A program made the translations under genes and the position numbers. This document shows positions 11,842 through 21,897 of a stretch of 64,000 bases of DNA, piece by piece (positions within the stretch are counted from its first letter, which is position 1; every line of letters begins with the position of its first letter). Origin of the DNA: Tetraselmis striata (lineage: Eukaryota; Chlorophyta; Chlorodendrophyceae; Chlorodendrales; Chlorodendraceae); NCBI GenBank assembly GCA_006384855.1, contig VCJN01001577.1:1-64000 (forward strand), written 5' to 3'. The notes under the pieces are model-generated. The model saw only the letters and a program-made list of their open reading frames with translations. It was not told the origin of the DNA and ran no database searches.

Positions 11842-14290
11842 ATGCCGGCAAAGGGATGGATAGCGAGTGTGTCGAAGGATGGCGTGTACTCATGCAAGCA
11901 CTGCCGGGGCAACGTGACGGGCACTTGTGATAAGATGGCGCGAGAGCGGCACTTCCTAAAATTCCCGAACTGTAGCCACTCGTTGAAGCGTGCGGCTAAG
12001 TTGCGCCGCAAGGCCGCCTTATCACAAGCAGCAGCAGCAGGGGCGGCAGCAGCAGCAGCAACAACAACAGGGGCGGCAGCAGGAGTAGCTGCAGCCGTCG
12101 GAAACGGCCCGCCGGCGCCGGTCTCGGACGACGGCGGCTCGAAGGTGGACGATGTGATGGGCGTGGGGGACGACCCCGTTGGCGAAGACGGTATGGACAT
12201 CGACGCGCCTGCGTGGCCGCCGGCGGGCGTGGAACCCGCGATGAGGGCGTGATATGGAAAGGCGATTCCGGCGACTTCTACATGAAGGTCATCGCCAAGA
12301 AGTTCCGGGGGGTATGGCACTACGGCGTGATAACCGGCGTCGTTACCGAGTGGGTGTTGGAGGACTACGGCGGGGCGACCCAGTGGCGCGCTGTTTTCGA
12401 GGACGGGGGCATTGTGGGCCTTCTGCGTTCAGAGGTGAGTGGGCCCGGCCTGCGTGCTGGTGGCACCACTCAACTGCGGTTGTATGGAATCACACGCACC
12501 CGCCCGGTCGGCGTGGCAGGTTGTGGAGGCTATGACGGCTGCCCAGGAGCACCCCCCTGTGGATGCGGACGGGGAGGCTCGCTTGGTAACCATCCATGAA
12601 GGCGATGACTTGTCCAGTGAATCACGCACCTTGCCCGGCGTGCGGTCAACACAACCCGGCTGGCGGAGGCCAAGCAGAACACTGGCTGCCATGGCGTGTG
12701 CCATGTGCATGTGGTCCGGGGCTATGTCAGCATGGTCAACCTCTTCCCCCTCGCGCCGTTCCACCTGTTTTTTTTTGGCTTGGGAAGGGACTTCTGGAGG
12801 AAATTTGTCACCGTGCAGGGCCACATTGGATTCCGAGCTATGAAGCAGGAAGACCGGCGCCAGGCTTTAGTCCCGATACCCAGCAACTTTGAACGCGGGT
12901 TGCGCCCTTCGTTTGCAGTGTCCAAGAATCGAAAGGTAAACCCCTCCCCCCCCCCCCCCCCCCCGGGCGTGGGCGTGGGCGTGGGCGTGACGGCATTCCC
13001 CTCCATGACTGCAGGGTCAGGCAAGGTGACGGTGCAGCCCGGCTGGGTCATGGAGGACTGCTTGCACCACATGGAAACGTTTTCCATTCTTAACGCCGGT
13101 CCGCTCCTCGAGGAGGCCCGGGTGAAGGCGATCATGCCCGAGAAGGAGCTCGCGTCCCCAGCGGTGGTGCGTTCGGTGTCACGACTGGCGGTGCTTGGGC
13201 ACATGTACAAGCGCCTGCAAGGAGCTGCGTGGTTCGTCACGCGGTGGGGGTTGCAGAATGTGGTGACGGAGGAGGACGGCCCCGAGCGCAAGGCGCAGGT
13301 GGACGCGCTCACTAGGGAGGGGAGGACTCGATACCCAGCGCGGCGCCAAGGCGCGGCGGCCGGGGCAGCGCGGCGCCAAGGCGCGGCGGCCGGGGCAGCG
13401 CGGCGCCAAGGCGCGGCGGCCGGGGCAGCGCGGCGCCAAGGCGCGGCGGCCGGGGCAGCGCGGCGCCAAGGCGCGGCGGCCGGGGCAGCGCGGCGCCAAC
13501 GCGCGGCGGCCGGGGCAGCGCGGCGCCAAGGCGCGGCGGCCGGGGCAGCGCGGCGCCAACGCGCGGCGGCCGGGGCAGCGCGGCGCCAAGGCGCGGCGGC
13601 CGGGGCAGCGCGGCGCCAAGGCGCGGCGGCCGGGGCAGCGCGGCGCCAAGGCGCGGCGGCCGGGGCAGCGCGGCGCCAAGGCGCGGCGGCCGGGGCAGCG
13701 CGGCGCCAACGCGAGTGGGATGGGCGGGGCAGCGCGGCGCCAAGGCGCGGCGGCCGGGGCAGCGCGGCGCCAAGGCGCGGCGGCCGGGGCAGCGCGGCGC
13801 CAAGGCACGGCGGCCGGGGCAGCGCGGCGCCAACGCGCGGCGGCCGGGGCAGCGCGGCGCCAAGGCGCGGCGGCCGGGGCAGCGCGGCGCCAAGGCGCGG
13901 CGGCCGGGGCAGCGCGGCGCCAAGGCGCGGCGGCCGGGGCAGCGCGGCGCCAAGGCGCGGCGGCCGGGGCAGCGCGGCGCCAAGGCGCGGCGGCCGGGGC
14001 AGCGCGGCGCCAACGCGCGGCGGCCGGGGCAGCGCGGCGCCAACGCGCGGCGGCCGGGGCAGCGCGGCGCCAAGGCGCGGCGGCCGGGGCAGCGCGGCGC
14101 CAAGGCGCGGCGGCCGGGGCAGCGCGGCGCCAAGGCGCGGCGGCCGGGGCAGCGCGGCGCCAACGCGCGGCGGCCGGGGCAGCACGGCGCCAAGGCGCGG
14201 CGGCCGGGGCAGCGCGGCGCCAAGACAGCGCATACAGCGGAATCGGCGGAAAGGGATGCATTACAAGTTGTGGACGGCAGGCGCTGAAAA
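11842..14290 (+). CDS. Transposon-borne multi-part gene, function unknown
   Basis: Plus-strand coding sequence inside the CACTA-like element. The ATG at 11842 opens 136 codons with a possible zinc-binding N-terminus (YSCKHC, then RHFLKFPNCSH, spaced like a BED or C2H2-type finger), an Ala-rich linker and an acidic segment. A second open part follows in another frame at about 12250-12430 (WKGDSGDFYMKVIAKKF, DGGIVGLL), ending at a strong donor (CAGAG/GTGAGT). A third, 12700 onward (GLGRDFWRKFVTVQGHIGF; MEDCLHHMETFSIL; VVRSVSRLAVLGHMYKRL), runs into the minisatellite. I could not establish all exon joins: the apparent intron at 12936-13014 changes phase if removed. A DNA-binding transposase or accessory protein is the natural expectation, but no DDE triad is visible. 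Confidence 0.4.
13338..14226. repeat. 30-bp GC-rich minisatellite, about 29 units
   Basis: Tandem copies of a 30-bp unit (GCGCGGCGCCAAGGCGCGGC plus GGCCGGGGCA), varying mainly at one site (CAAG versus CAAC). One aberrant 34-bp unit around 13705-13735 contains GAGTGGGATGGGCGGGGC. Because 30 is divisible by three, the array is open in several frames on both strands. On plus it extends the neighbouring gene as a ten-residue Arg/Gln/Ala/Gly repeat. Confidence 0.95.
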
Positions 14291-14818
14291 CTATGCGGTC
14301 ATGCCGCAACAACCCCAGCACTGGCTTCTAGATACCTCTGATCTGGCTGGCGGCGGCGGGCTGCGGGATGCAGGGCCGCATGACTGAGGTGGCGGTGCTG
14401 GTGAGCCCGGAGAGTCTGCATGCGGCGGAGGCGGCGCAGCCGCATAGGCACTAGACAATGCTCTGAAGCGAGCCCCAATTGTCTGCCCAGCGCCTGCCCC
14501 AATGTAACGCACCAGCTTGGCAGCAATTGGCAGCTCTTTTGCCCCCCCCTCCACCCCACAGACACACTACCAATACCAGTTTCTCATCCCGGCGGGCAGT
14601 TGATGCGTATACCCAGGCTTGTGCGTCCGCGGTGCGGGGGGGGGGGGGGGGGGGGGGGAATCACTATAGCTAAGCTAGTGATGTGAGATATGAGTGCAGC
14701 AACAGATATTGTGCAAGATATAATACGATGGCATGCAAGCGGGTCCCCGCTCTTCCACAATCATTGGCCCTGCTCCCTCTTGCCCCGCCCCCGGTGCCCT
14801 TTAGCTGCTCTCAGCATC

Positions 14819-15130
14819 CCGAGTGGGATGGGCGGGGCAGCGGTTGCTACCGAGTGAGGCGTAGCATCGTTTGCAGTAGCAACGCAGCCTTTCCGGTGTG
14901 ACGCCGCCTGGATGTAACCCAGCAGTACGCGCAAAGTGCAAGTGCAAGCTGCTGATGGCGGGGATCCCGCGCGCGGGGGGGGGGGGGGGGGGGCAGCGGC
15001 TGTGGGATAGGCGGGGCAGCGGTTGCTACCGAGTGAGGCGTAGCATCGTTTGCAGTAGCAACGCAGCCTTTCCGGTTGCATAGTGTGACACCGCTTGGAT
15101 GTAACCCAGCAGTACGCGCAAAGTGCAAGT
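14819..15130. repeat. Direct repeat of about 130 bp, two copies
   Basis: 14819-14943 and 15001-15130 share GGCGGGGCAGCGGTTGCTAC, GCAGTAGCAACGCAGCC and ATGTAACCCAGCAGTACGCG. A poly-G run (about 14976-14992) lies between them. The start of each copy (GTGGGATGGGCGGGGC) is also found in the aberrant minisatellite unit at about 13711. Confidence 0.85.
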
Positions 15131-15173
15131 GTTACACGTCCGTGTGCCCCACCCAATGACATTGCGCCCGACC

Positions 15174-15803
15174 TCACTGACGGCATGTCTCGCTCTCCTT
15201 CAGCTCCTGGGCCGTCCGCCGCCTCACCCTGCGCACCCTACCAGCCGCGCGTGCCTTCTCGGAAGCCTCACACACGGCGGCGCGAGTCGCGTCGTGGAAC
15301 GCGTCCCTGACATGGCGGAACTCCGCCCTCACCGTGGCCGTGGTCAGGCAGAGGACTGCCCGCTGATGGGTCGCCATGCATGGGTACTTGGGGCCGCACA
15401 AAGCCGGGGTGCCGTCGCAGCAACACTCCCAGTCCGTCCGTTGGCCGCAGTCCACGCATGACGGGCGTCCGGCCAGGACACGCACATGATAGTGCATGTG
15501 GCCGCCTCCCGCCACTGCTCGTAGTGCTCCGGTCAACATGGCGACGAGCAAGTCGGCATGTCCCGCAGGTGGCTGCGGGGCGGGTGGCGCGAGCGCAGCC
15601 TCGCTCGCCTCGACAACCCCCTCAGCCCGATCAGTCGCCTCGACCACGGCCTCCTCCGCCTCCTGACGCGGCGCACCAGGCGCATCATCGTCGCCTGGCA
15701 GGGCGTCCCCCCCCGCAACGGCGCCGTCGGCGGTGGCCGACGCCGTCGTGGCGGGGTGTTGTGAGGAGGTGGCCCTAGACATAGGTGGGGCCGGCACCGC
15801 CAT
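15174..15803 (-). CDS. Cys-rich zinc-ribbon-like protein in the transposon
   Basis: Minus-strand frame from ATG 15803 to TGA 15174, 209 residues, in the CACTA-like element and opposite to its other gene. The N-terminal half is Ala/Glu-rich and probably disordered. The middle holds a cysteine cluster, CVDCGQRTDWECCCDG then PALCGPKYPCMATH, a C-x2-C ... C-x-C ... C-x5-C-x3-H pattern. It resembles the C-terminal zinc ribbon of piggyBac-type transposases (zf-Tnp_2), although the element ends are not piggyBac-like. The C-terminus is basic (RVRRVRRRTAQELK). The frame is open upstream through a poly-C tract, so further 5' exons are possible. A structural zinc or DNA-binding role is inferred only. Confidence 0.4.
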   Translation of the reverse strand: MAVPAPPMSRATSSQHPATTASATADGAVAGGDALPGDDDAPGAPRQEAEEAVVEATDRAEGVVEASEAALAPPAPQPPAGHADLLVAMLTGALRAVAGGGHMHYHVRVLAGRPSCVDCGQRTDWECCCDGTPALCGPKYPCMATHQRAVLCLTTATVRAEFRHVRDAFHDATRAAVCEASEKARAAGRVRRVRRRTAQELKESETCRQ

Positions 15804-16853
15804 GTGTTGCTCCACATGCGGTGCGGTTACTGACGCGACAGCTCCGTCGCACCAGTACCGGCGCCGGCACCCCACGCCTGCTGGGATTACCACCAACCGG
15901 CATGTTTCCTTTGGGAGGCGGTTCATCCGCGTCGGAGGTGAGCGGCGGTGCCTGTGTGGGTGTGAATACTGCCCGGCCATTAGGGCTCCCGCCGCCTGCC
16001 GCTCCGCCGACCCAAGCCGCGGCGTGTGCTGCGCCCCGCATAGTCGCCTCGAATATAATATACATGACGCGGGGACGGGGGGGGGGGGGGGGGGGGGGGG
16101 ATTCGTGCGTTTCGTATGTCGGCGGAAAGGCGTGCGAAGCTGCGGCTGGCGAAGGTGGTGGAAATAAGCGTGGCGGCGTCGGCGGCGTATTACCGTGCGT
16201 GCATGCGTGCGCAACCCCGCGGCAGCAAGCGCCGGACTCGGCGTGTGCCGGCGGCAGAGCTGCGAAGCCATGGACACGGTACGGGATGCCAAGTCTGGCT
16301 AAGCAACTGCCGAGGCTGGCGGCTTAACCCCCATGTCCGGCGGTTAAGGGACGGAAAGTGCGTAGAAGTTGATCGGCAAAGCGGGCATATAAGCCTGGTT
16401 GTGCTAGGTTCCTATTAAGTAATGGCGGTTTGTGCTAAGTAATTCGTAGGGGTGGACCATGCAGCGCAGGTAGGGGGCGGTATAAATGAGGCCGGGCACA
16501 TATACTGCTCCACGAAACGACACTGTCGCACGTGTAGTTGAATAGACGCCCCCCCCCCCCCCCCCCCCCCGCCGGGTCGGCCCGCCGGGTCGGCCCGCCG
16601 ACCCGCCACGGCATGTAATATCTGTCATGCATCGCCGGGGTATGTGTGAGTGGATGCCCCGCCGCCACACACCCCCCCCCCCCACCCCCCCCCCCCCCCC
16701 ATTTACACTTGTGCACTCATTAAGTTTGGGCTGGTTTCGGAGCAGTACATGTACGTATGTATATACATACAATGGAACGTAGGACCTGCGCGGAAAGAGG
16801 CGGGGCTGGCGGAGTGCGTTGGGGGTGCGTAGAGTAGCGTGTTGGTGAGATTC
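15804..16853. other. Transposon interior with poly-G/C tracts
   Basis: Homopolymers at about 16078-16100 (G), 16550-16570 (C) and 16672-16700 (C) are separated by short direct repeats (GGTCGGCCCGCCG twice near 16575). A TATAAAT lies at about 16481. No gene is supported here, although an upstream exon of the minus Cys-rich gene could lie within. Confidence 0.4.
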
Positions 16854-18686
16854 GGGGTGCATCGGACGCCGGATGCCCATCCACCCAGCGTAAAAGACGC
16901 GTACGTAATATTCACACTATATATATTCACACGCAAATGTGTGAAAACCGGACATACCGTGCCGGATGGGTGGGAATACGGCGTCCGATGCAGCCAAAAC
17001 CCCAGCACCACGCTATTCTATGCACCGCCAATGCACTCCGCCAGCACCGCCTCATTCTCTGTCGATTTCGAAAACGCCTTCACATTATCCACCGCTAATT
17101 GCAATTGCCACCGTGTAATGTTGTCACGATGTGCGCACACAACAACACTTACTACCGGTTCCGACGCGGATGGAGGCGAGGCTTGCGGAGTGCGTTGGGG
17201 GTGCGTAGAGTAGCGTGCTGCAAATAATTGGGGTGCATCGGACGCCGGATGCCCATCCACCCGGCGTAAAAGACGCGTAATATTCACACTTTATTAACAC
17301 ACAAATGTGTGAAAACCGGACATTCCGTGCCGGATGGGTGGGAATACGGCGTCCGATGCAGCCAAAACCCCAGCACCACGCTATTCTATGCACCGCCAAT
17401 GCACTCCGCCAGCACCGCCTCATTCTCTGTCGATTTCGAAAACGCCTTCACATTATCCACCGCTAATTGCAATTGCCACCGTGTAATGTTGTCACGATGT
17501 GCGCACACAACAACACTTACTACCGGTTCCGACGCGGATGGAGGCGAGGCTTGCGGAGTGCGTTGGGGGTGCGTAGAGTAGCGTGCTGCAAATGATTGGG
17601 GTGCATCGGACGCCGGATGCCCATCCACCCGGCGTAAAAGACGCGTAATATTCACACTTTATTAACACACAAATGTGTGAAAACCGGACATTCCGTGCCG
17701 GATGGGTGGGAATACGGCGTCCGATGCAGCCAAAACCCCAGCACCACGCTATTCTATGCACCGCCAATGCACTCCGCCAGCACCGCCTCATTCTCTGTCG
17801 ATTTCGAAAACGCCTTCACATTATCCACCGCTAATAATTGCAATTGCCACCGTGTAATGTTGTCACGATGTGCGCACACAACAACACTTACTACCGGTTC
17901 CGACGCGGATGGAGGCGAGGCTTGCGGAGTGCGTTGGGGGTGCGTAGAGTAGCGTGCTGCAAATAATTGGGGTGCATCGGACGCCGGATGCCCATCCACC
18001 CGGCGTAAAAGACGCGTAATATTCACACTTTATTAACACACAAATGTGTGAAAACCGGACATTCCGTGCCGGATGGGTGGGAATACGGCGTCCGATGCAG
18101 CCAAAACCCCAGCACCACGCTATTCTATGCACCGCCAATGCACTCCGCCAGCACCGCCTCATTCTCTGTCGATTTCGAAAACGCCTTCACATTATCCACC
18201 GCTAATTGCAATTGCCACCGTGTAATGTTGTCACGATGTGCGCACACAACAACACTTACTACCGGTTCCGACGCGGATGGAGGCGAGGCTTGCGGAGTGC
18301 GTTGGGGGTGCGTAGAGTAGCGTGCTGCAAATGATTGGGGTGCATCGGACGCCGGATGCCCATCCACCCGGCGTAAAAGACGCGTAATATTCACACTTTA
18401 TTAACACACAAATGTGTAAAAACCGGACATTCCGTGCCGGATGGGTGGGAATACGGCGTCCGATGCAGCCAAACCCCCAGCACCACGCTATTCTATGCAC
18501 CGCCAATGCACTCCGCCAGCACCGCCTCATTCTCTGTCGATTTCGAAAACGCCTTCACATTATCCACCGCTAATAATTGCAATTGCCACCGTGTAATGTT
18601 GTCACGATGTGCGCACACAACAACACTTACTACCGGTTCCGACGCGGATGGAGGCGAGGCTTGCGGAGTGCACTTGCGGTGCACAG
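16854..18686. repeat. Satellite array, five units of about 368/371 bp
   Basis: Units start (GGGGTGCATCGGACGCCGG) at about 16854, 17230, 17598, 17969 and 18337. Lengths of 368 and 371 bp alternate because units three and five carry an extra AAT in the GCTAATTGCAATTG box. Junction variants CAAATAATTG/CAAATGATTG alternate in step, so the array was amplified as a dimer. Each unit contains an inverted repeat of about 29 bp (TGCATCGGACGCC ... GGCGTCCGATGCA) around an AT-rich loop with the small palindrome CACACAAATGTGTG. It occupies the right half of the CACTA-like element. Confidence 0.95.
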
Positions 18687-18785
18687 ACTAGCGGGAGACT
18701 AGACCCATTGTCGCTTATTTACAAGCACGGGCGGTGCTGCCAGACATGATCGTCTACGGCCGATATAATATTCACACTAAATTAA

Positions 18786-18860
18786 CATCGGTGCACACCG
18801 CCGCACACCGCCGCCGCACACCGCCGCACACCGCTGCGCGCGCACATTCGTCGCACACAT
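18786..18860. repeat. CCGCACACCG-type short repeat
   Basis: Repeated GCACACCGCCG motifs occur here. A comparable GCACATCGCTGACC repeat lies near the other end at about 11493-11535. Paired subterminal short repeats of this kind are usual binding sites for CACTA transposases, but that role is inferred. Confidence 0.5.
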
Positions 18861-19463
18861 TATCCCGGATTCACTCGCCGTATCCATTACGCCGTGCTAC
18901 TTCAACAATAAACATTGCGAAATTACACCGACACAATGCCGCACCGACTAGCTCTTGACAATACGTGCATATAAATAGTAGTGGCGCGCTGCTCCTCGCC
19001 TCCGATGTGTCGTTGACTGCTGCGGAAGGCGGTCGTCGACTGGGTGTTAGTTTCTCCACCTCGGCCGCCCCCCCCCCCCCCCCTTCACCGCTCACAGCGC
19101 CATGGCCGACCTCGCCCCCCCGGGCAAACGTGGGCGGCGAGCCTTGTTGTCTCGCGTGTCCGCGCCGCCGGCATCGAGGAGGACGAGAAAGACATGAGGA
19201 AACGCGTGACAAGGTGGGCGCGCAACAAAACACTCCATCCTCCACATTAGCACGCACCCACTCGTGGCTAACTTGTGCCGCGCGCAGGTTCGTCCGGGAG
19301 CGCCGTTAAGGCCCACCTCAACGCCAAGGCTTCCACAGTGCCAGCGGCGCAACTCGTGGTGGCCGAGGAGGCCGCATCCTCAGCCGCTTAAAGGCGAAAC
19401 GATTGTGGCTTGTTGTGGGTGTCTGGGCACAGGGGGCGTCCCGACGCGAAGGTAAGGAAGCTC

Positions 19464-19691
19464 ATGGCGGCGTCGTCGACGGCACAGCCTCCCGGGGTGG
19501 TGAAGACACTGACGGATGACAAGAAGCGGAAGAGGCCAGTGAAGAAACGCCGAGGTAAGAAACTGACGGTCGCGGAGTCGGAGGCGGAGTCGGAGGCGCA
19601 GGCGGAGGCGGAGGCGGAGGCGGAGGCGGAGGCAGCGAGATCGTCGAAGCGGAGGGTCCCGCGGGCACGCAAGAACAAGAACAAGCAGTAG
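19464..19691 (+). CDS. Basic/EA-repeat nuclear-type protein exon
   Basis: The ATG at 19464 opens 75 codons ending at TAG: a short leader, a strongly basic stretch (KKRKRPVKKRRGKK, a classical bipartite-type nuclear signal), a Glu-Ala repeat (about residues 42-58) and a second basic tail (SSKRRVPRARKNKNKQ). It lies in the CACTA-like element, downstream of other open pieces at 18965-19400 that show donor/acceptor-like junctions (for example CGCGCAG/GTTCG near 19288). It may be the last exon of a longer transposon gene. Function unknown. Confidence 0.35.
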   Translation: MAASSTAQPPGVVKTLTDDKKRKRPVKKRRGKKLTVAESEAESEAQAEAEAEAEAEAARSSKRRVPRARKNKNKQ

Positions 19692-20391
19692 CCCCCGCCC
19701 CCTTACCCCCCCCCCCCCCCCCCCCCCCCAGGCGGGAGCGGCTGGCGGCGAGGGGGCTGGGGCTGGGTGGAGCGGCTGGGGCGGGGGGGGGCGGGGCGGG
19801 CGTGGTCCCCCCGCCCCCGCACCCCCCCCCCCCCCCCCCCCCGGGCCACATCCCCCGATGGCAGCTGTCGCGAATATTGTAATTCAAACATTCTTCGGCA
19901 AACCGCTGCCTGCCCCCGCCCTCCCCCTCGCGAATATTTATGTAACGTGAGCACTCTTTGGCAAAACATGGCAGCCAAACCGCCCATCTGATGACCTTTG
20001 ATCGGACGGCTGGCAGGCCCGATCAGCAGTACTAGTACTACAAATTCCCCAGTGTTACCAAGTACGTACGGCTGCGATTTGCGCTCCCATGTACTAATAG
20101 TCGTAGTTATCCACAGGACGACTCACAGGGTTCGTACTGATACCCGGTACCGGCGTAATAAATATATCGCGTACTACCCGGTACTACACGGACAACCTTG
20201 TACCTTGTACGTCAGTGCCATGTACGCTTCACCGGGCTGGTACGACTACCAGAATGATGACAAAAAGGATTTATCGCCCGCCGGCAATAACGCCGGATGT
20301 ACTCGCACGTAACTGGATGGACGTGCCGCCACCAGCAGCAGCCTTCACGGATAAATAATAGTCGCTAGTAGTAGTGCTTCGTCACCTGTAT
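19692..20391. other. Right subterminal region of the CACTA-like element
   Basis: Two poly-C tracts (about 19708-19729 and 19819-19842), a repeated CGCGAATATT motif (19870, 19931), and a GTAC-rich stretch at 20030-20240. No gene seen. Confidence 0.5.
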
Positions 20392-20413
20392 GTCACATCT
20401 GAATCTCACAGTG
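20392..20413 (-). repeat. Right terminal inverted repeat of CACTA-like element
   Basis: Perfect reverse complement of 11242-11263, followed directly by the second ATG of the 3-bp target-site duplication (20414-20416). Confidence 0.93.
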
Positions 20414-21897
20414 ATGGCACTCCTATGGCATTCGCTGCAGAGGCTGCGCCCTTGCGAAGACTGTGTGAAGTCCAGGAAGTGCCAGCAGGGGGGGCAGCGT
20501 TGACTAGACTGATGGCTGCAGACAGCCAGTCTGACATTGTAGCCGCAGTCCAAGGTTTTGACTGCTCGGCTGCCGTGACAGCCCAGAAGTTTGATGCAGC
20601 CAAGCCAACAGTAACCAGGGGGACAGATTGGACGTTGTCGATGAAGTGGTGCAAGAGACGTGCCACTCGAGGGTGCTCGGACACCGGAAGGAGAAGTACG
20701 CGCAGGTCGTCGGGTCCCCGTCGGCCAGCGCGACCCTTCTCGCGGTACACTTGCAAGGTGATGTTGTAGGTGTCGACATGCACATCTCGCACTCGACAGG
20801 AGACGCCATTAAGGCCCCTGGCAAAGAACATGAAGTTGACAACTGAGGCCAAGAGAGCTCGGAAGTCGAGGTGGTACTCTGGGTAAGGAGCAGACACAAT
20901 TAGCTCGCTCGGCCTTTGCGACGAAGCGATAGGCTACATCCGCAGGCAGAGGGACACGCAAAGGGGCAGCGTCCAGCCGGCGCTGACGCAACATCAGCCC
21001 ACGCCTTGCTGAAGTTAGGTGCAGACTGTCCTTGGCGATTGGGACGAGGTTGTGCAGCTCGAAGAACGTGTTGATTGCAGACAGGCAGGGTTGCAGCGAC
21101 TTAGCTGCGATGTGCCCTCGCTCCCCGATCCAGGCAACGTACCGAACGACAGTAGCGGTAGTCGCCTCCAACGGACTGATGTTTTCAGAGTCGTGACAGA
21201 ACTCCGCGAACTGAGACAGTCTGCCGGCGTAGCTCTTGAGGGTCTGAGCGCTGAGGGAGCTGGAGAGCAGGTCGAGCGTTCGCTGGCCCAGCTCGTCCGA
21301 GCCGAACGCGCCCTGCAGCCGGGATCGCAGTGACGCAGCCCACGGAGCGACAGCTGCGGGCTCGTCAATTACGTACGTGCGTCGTTTTACCGACAGAGTT
21401 CCACCGGTACGACTACTGTTCGCAAAGTACTCGGCAGTAGCGGTTAGGTTCCCGGCGGTTGGCCGGTAGCTGCTGGACGGGTTTGCAGTAGCCGCAGTAC
21501 TGGTTTGCGGGGCTAGGTTCAGGTAAGAGGGCCGCCCCGCGCGCCCTTCGCGCTCGTAGCGCCTGTCCCGTGCATAACGTACACGCGCGAAACTTGGTCG
21601 TTGCGAACCAGTTGTGACACGTAGTGTAACAACCGACGGACGCAGAGATGGGGTGGTAAGAAAAGCGGTTGGTTGAGCCGCCATGTGCAGGTGTGCGGAT
21701 GGTTGAGCCGCACTCGGCTGTAGCTGTAAGAAGCGCCGCACCGAGGAAGGTCTAAAGGAAGTCTGTAAGGTGGGGGGGTCAGGCCCTGACACAGGGCGCT
21801 CATCTCGCCGTTGCGCTGCAAGGGTGCGTCTTGCGGCGGTCACCGAAAGGTGGCCTCGCAAAGCTCCAGCAGCTCCGACAAAAGGCGCCCTACACCG
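20414..21897 (-). pseudogene. Tyrosine recombinase, copy A (broken)
   Basis: This is the recombinase gene of YR copy A, with its last ~60 codons displaced to 11057-11241 by the inserted transposon. The core-binding part (LKSYAGRLSQFAEFCHD) and the catalytic part (FFARGL, YREKGRAG, HSLRKGAASAA) are readable, but a 4-bp duplication near 20905 puts them in different frames. The frame is open upstream as far as the TGA that ends ORF1 at 21898-21900, as in the other copies. It cannot make an intact enzyme. Confidence 0.85.

Larger units (their letters stand above)
11242..20413. mobile_element. CACTA-like DNA transposon, 9,172 bp
   Basis: The segment interrupts YR copy A exactly. The uninterrupted site in copy B reads ACAATGGCACTCC; here ATG is duplicated at 11239-11241 and 20414-20416 (3-bp target duplication). 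The ends are 22-bp perfect inverted repeats starting CACTGTGAGATTCAG, and similarity resumes further in (GGTGACGAA). CACTA/CACTG-type ends plus a 3-bp duplication are the signature of the EnSpm/CACTA (CMC) superfamily. No DDE transposase motif was recognised inside, so family membership rests on the ends. The interior has two or three gene-like regions, a 30-bp minisatellite and a large satellite array, mirroring the repeat-rich subterminal regions known for CACTA elements. Confidence 0.88.

Noticed and set aside
13338..14226. CRISPR-like regular repeats
   Set aside because: Units are contiguous with no unique spacers, and the genome is eukaryotic.
12722..14321. Several long overlapping frames on the minus strand across the minisatellite
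   Set aside because: A 30-bp repeat without stops is open in multiple frames on both strands; only the plus frame continues into non-repeat coding-like sequence.
16854..18686. Repeated 90-100-codon frames in each satellite unit
   Set aside because: They repeat because the DNA repeats; frames differ at unit borders and show no protein features.
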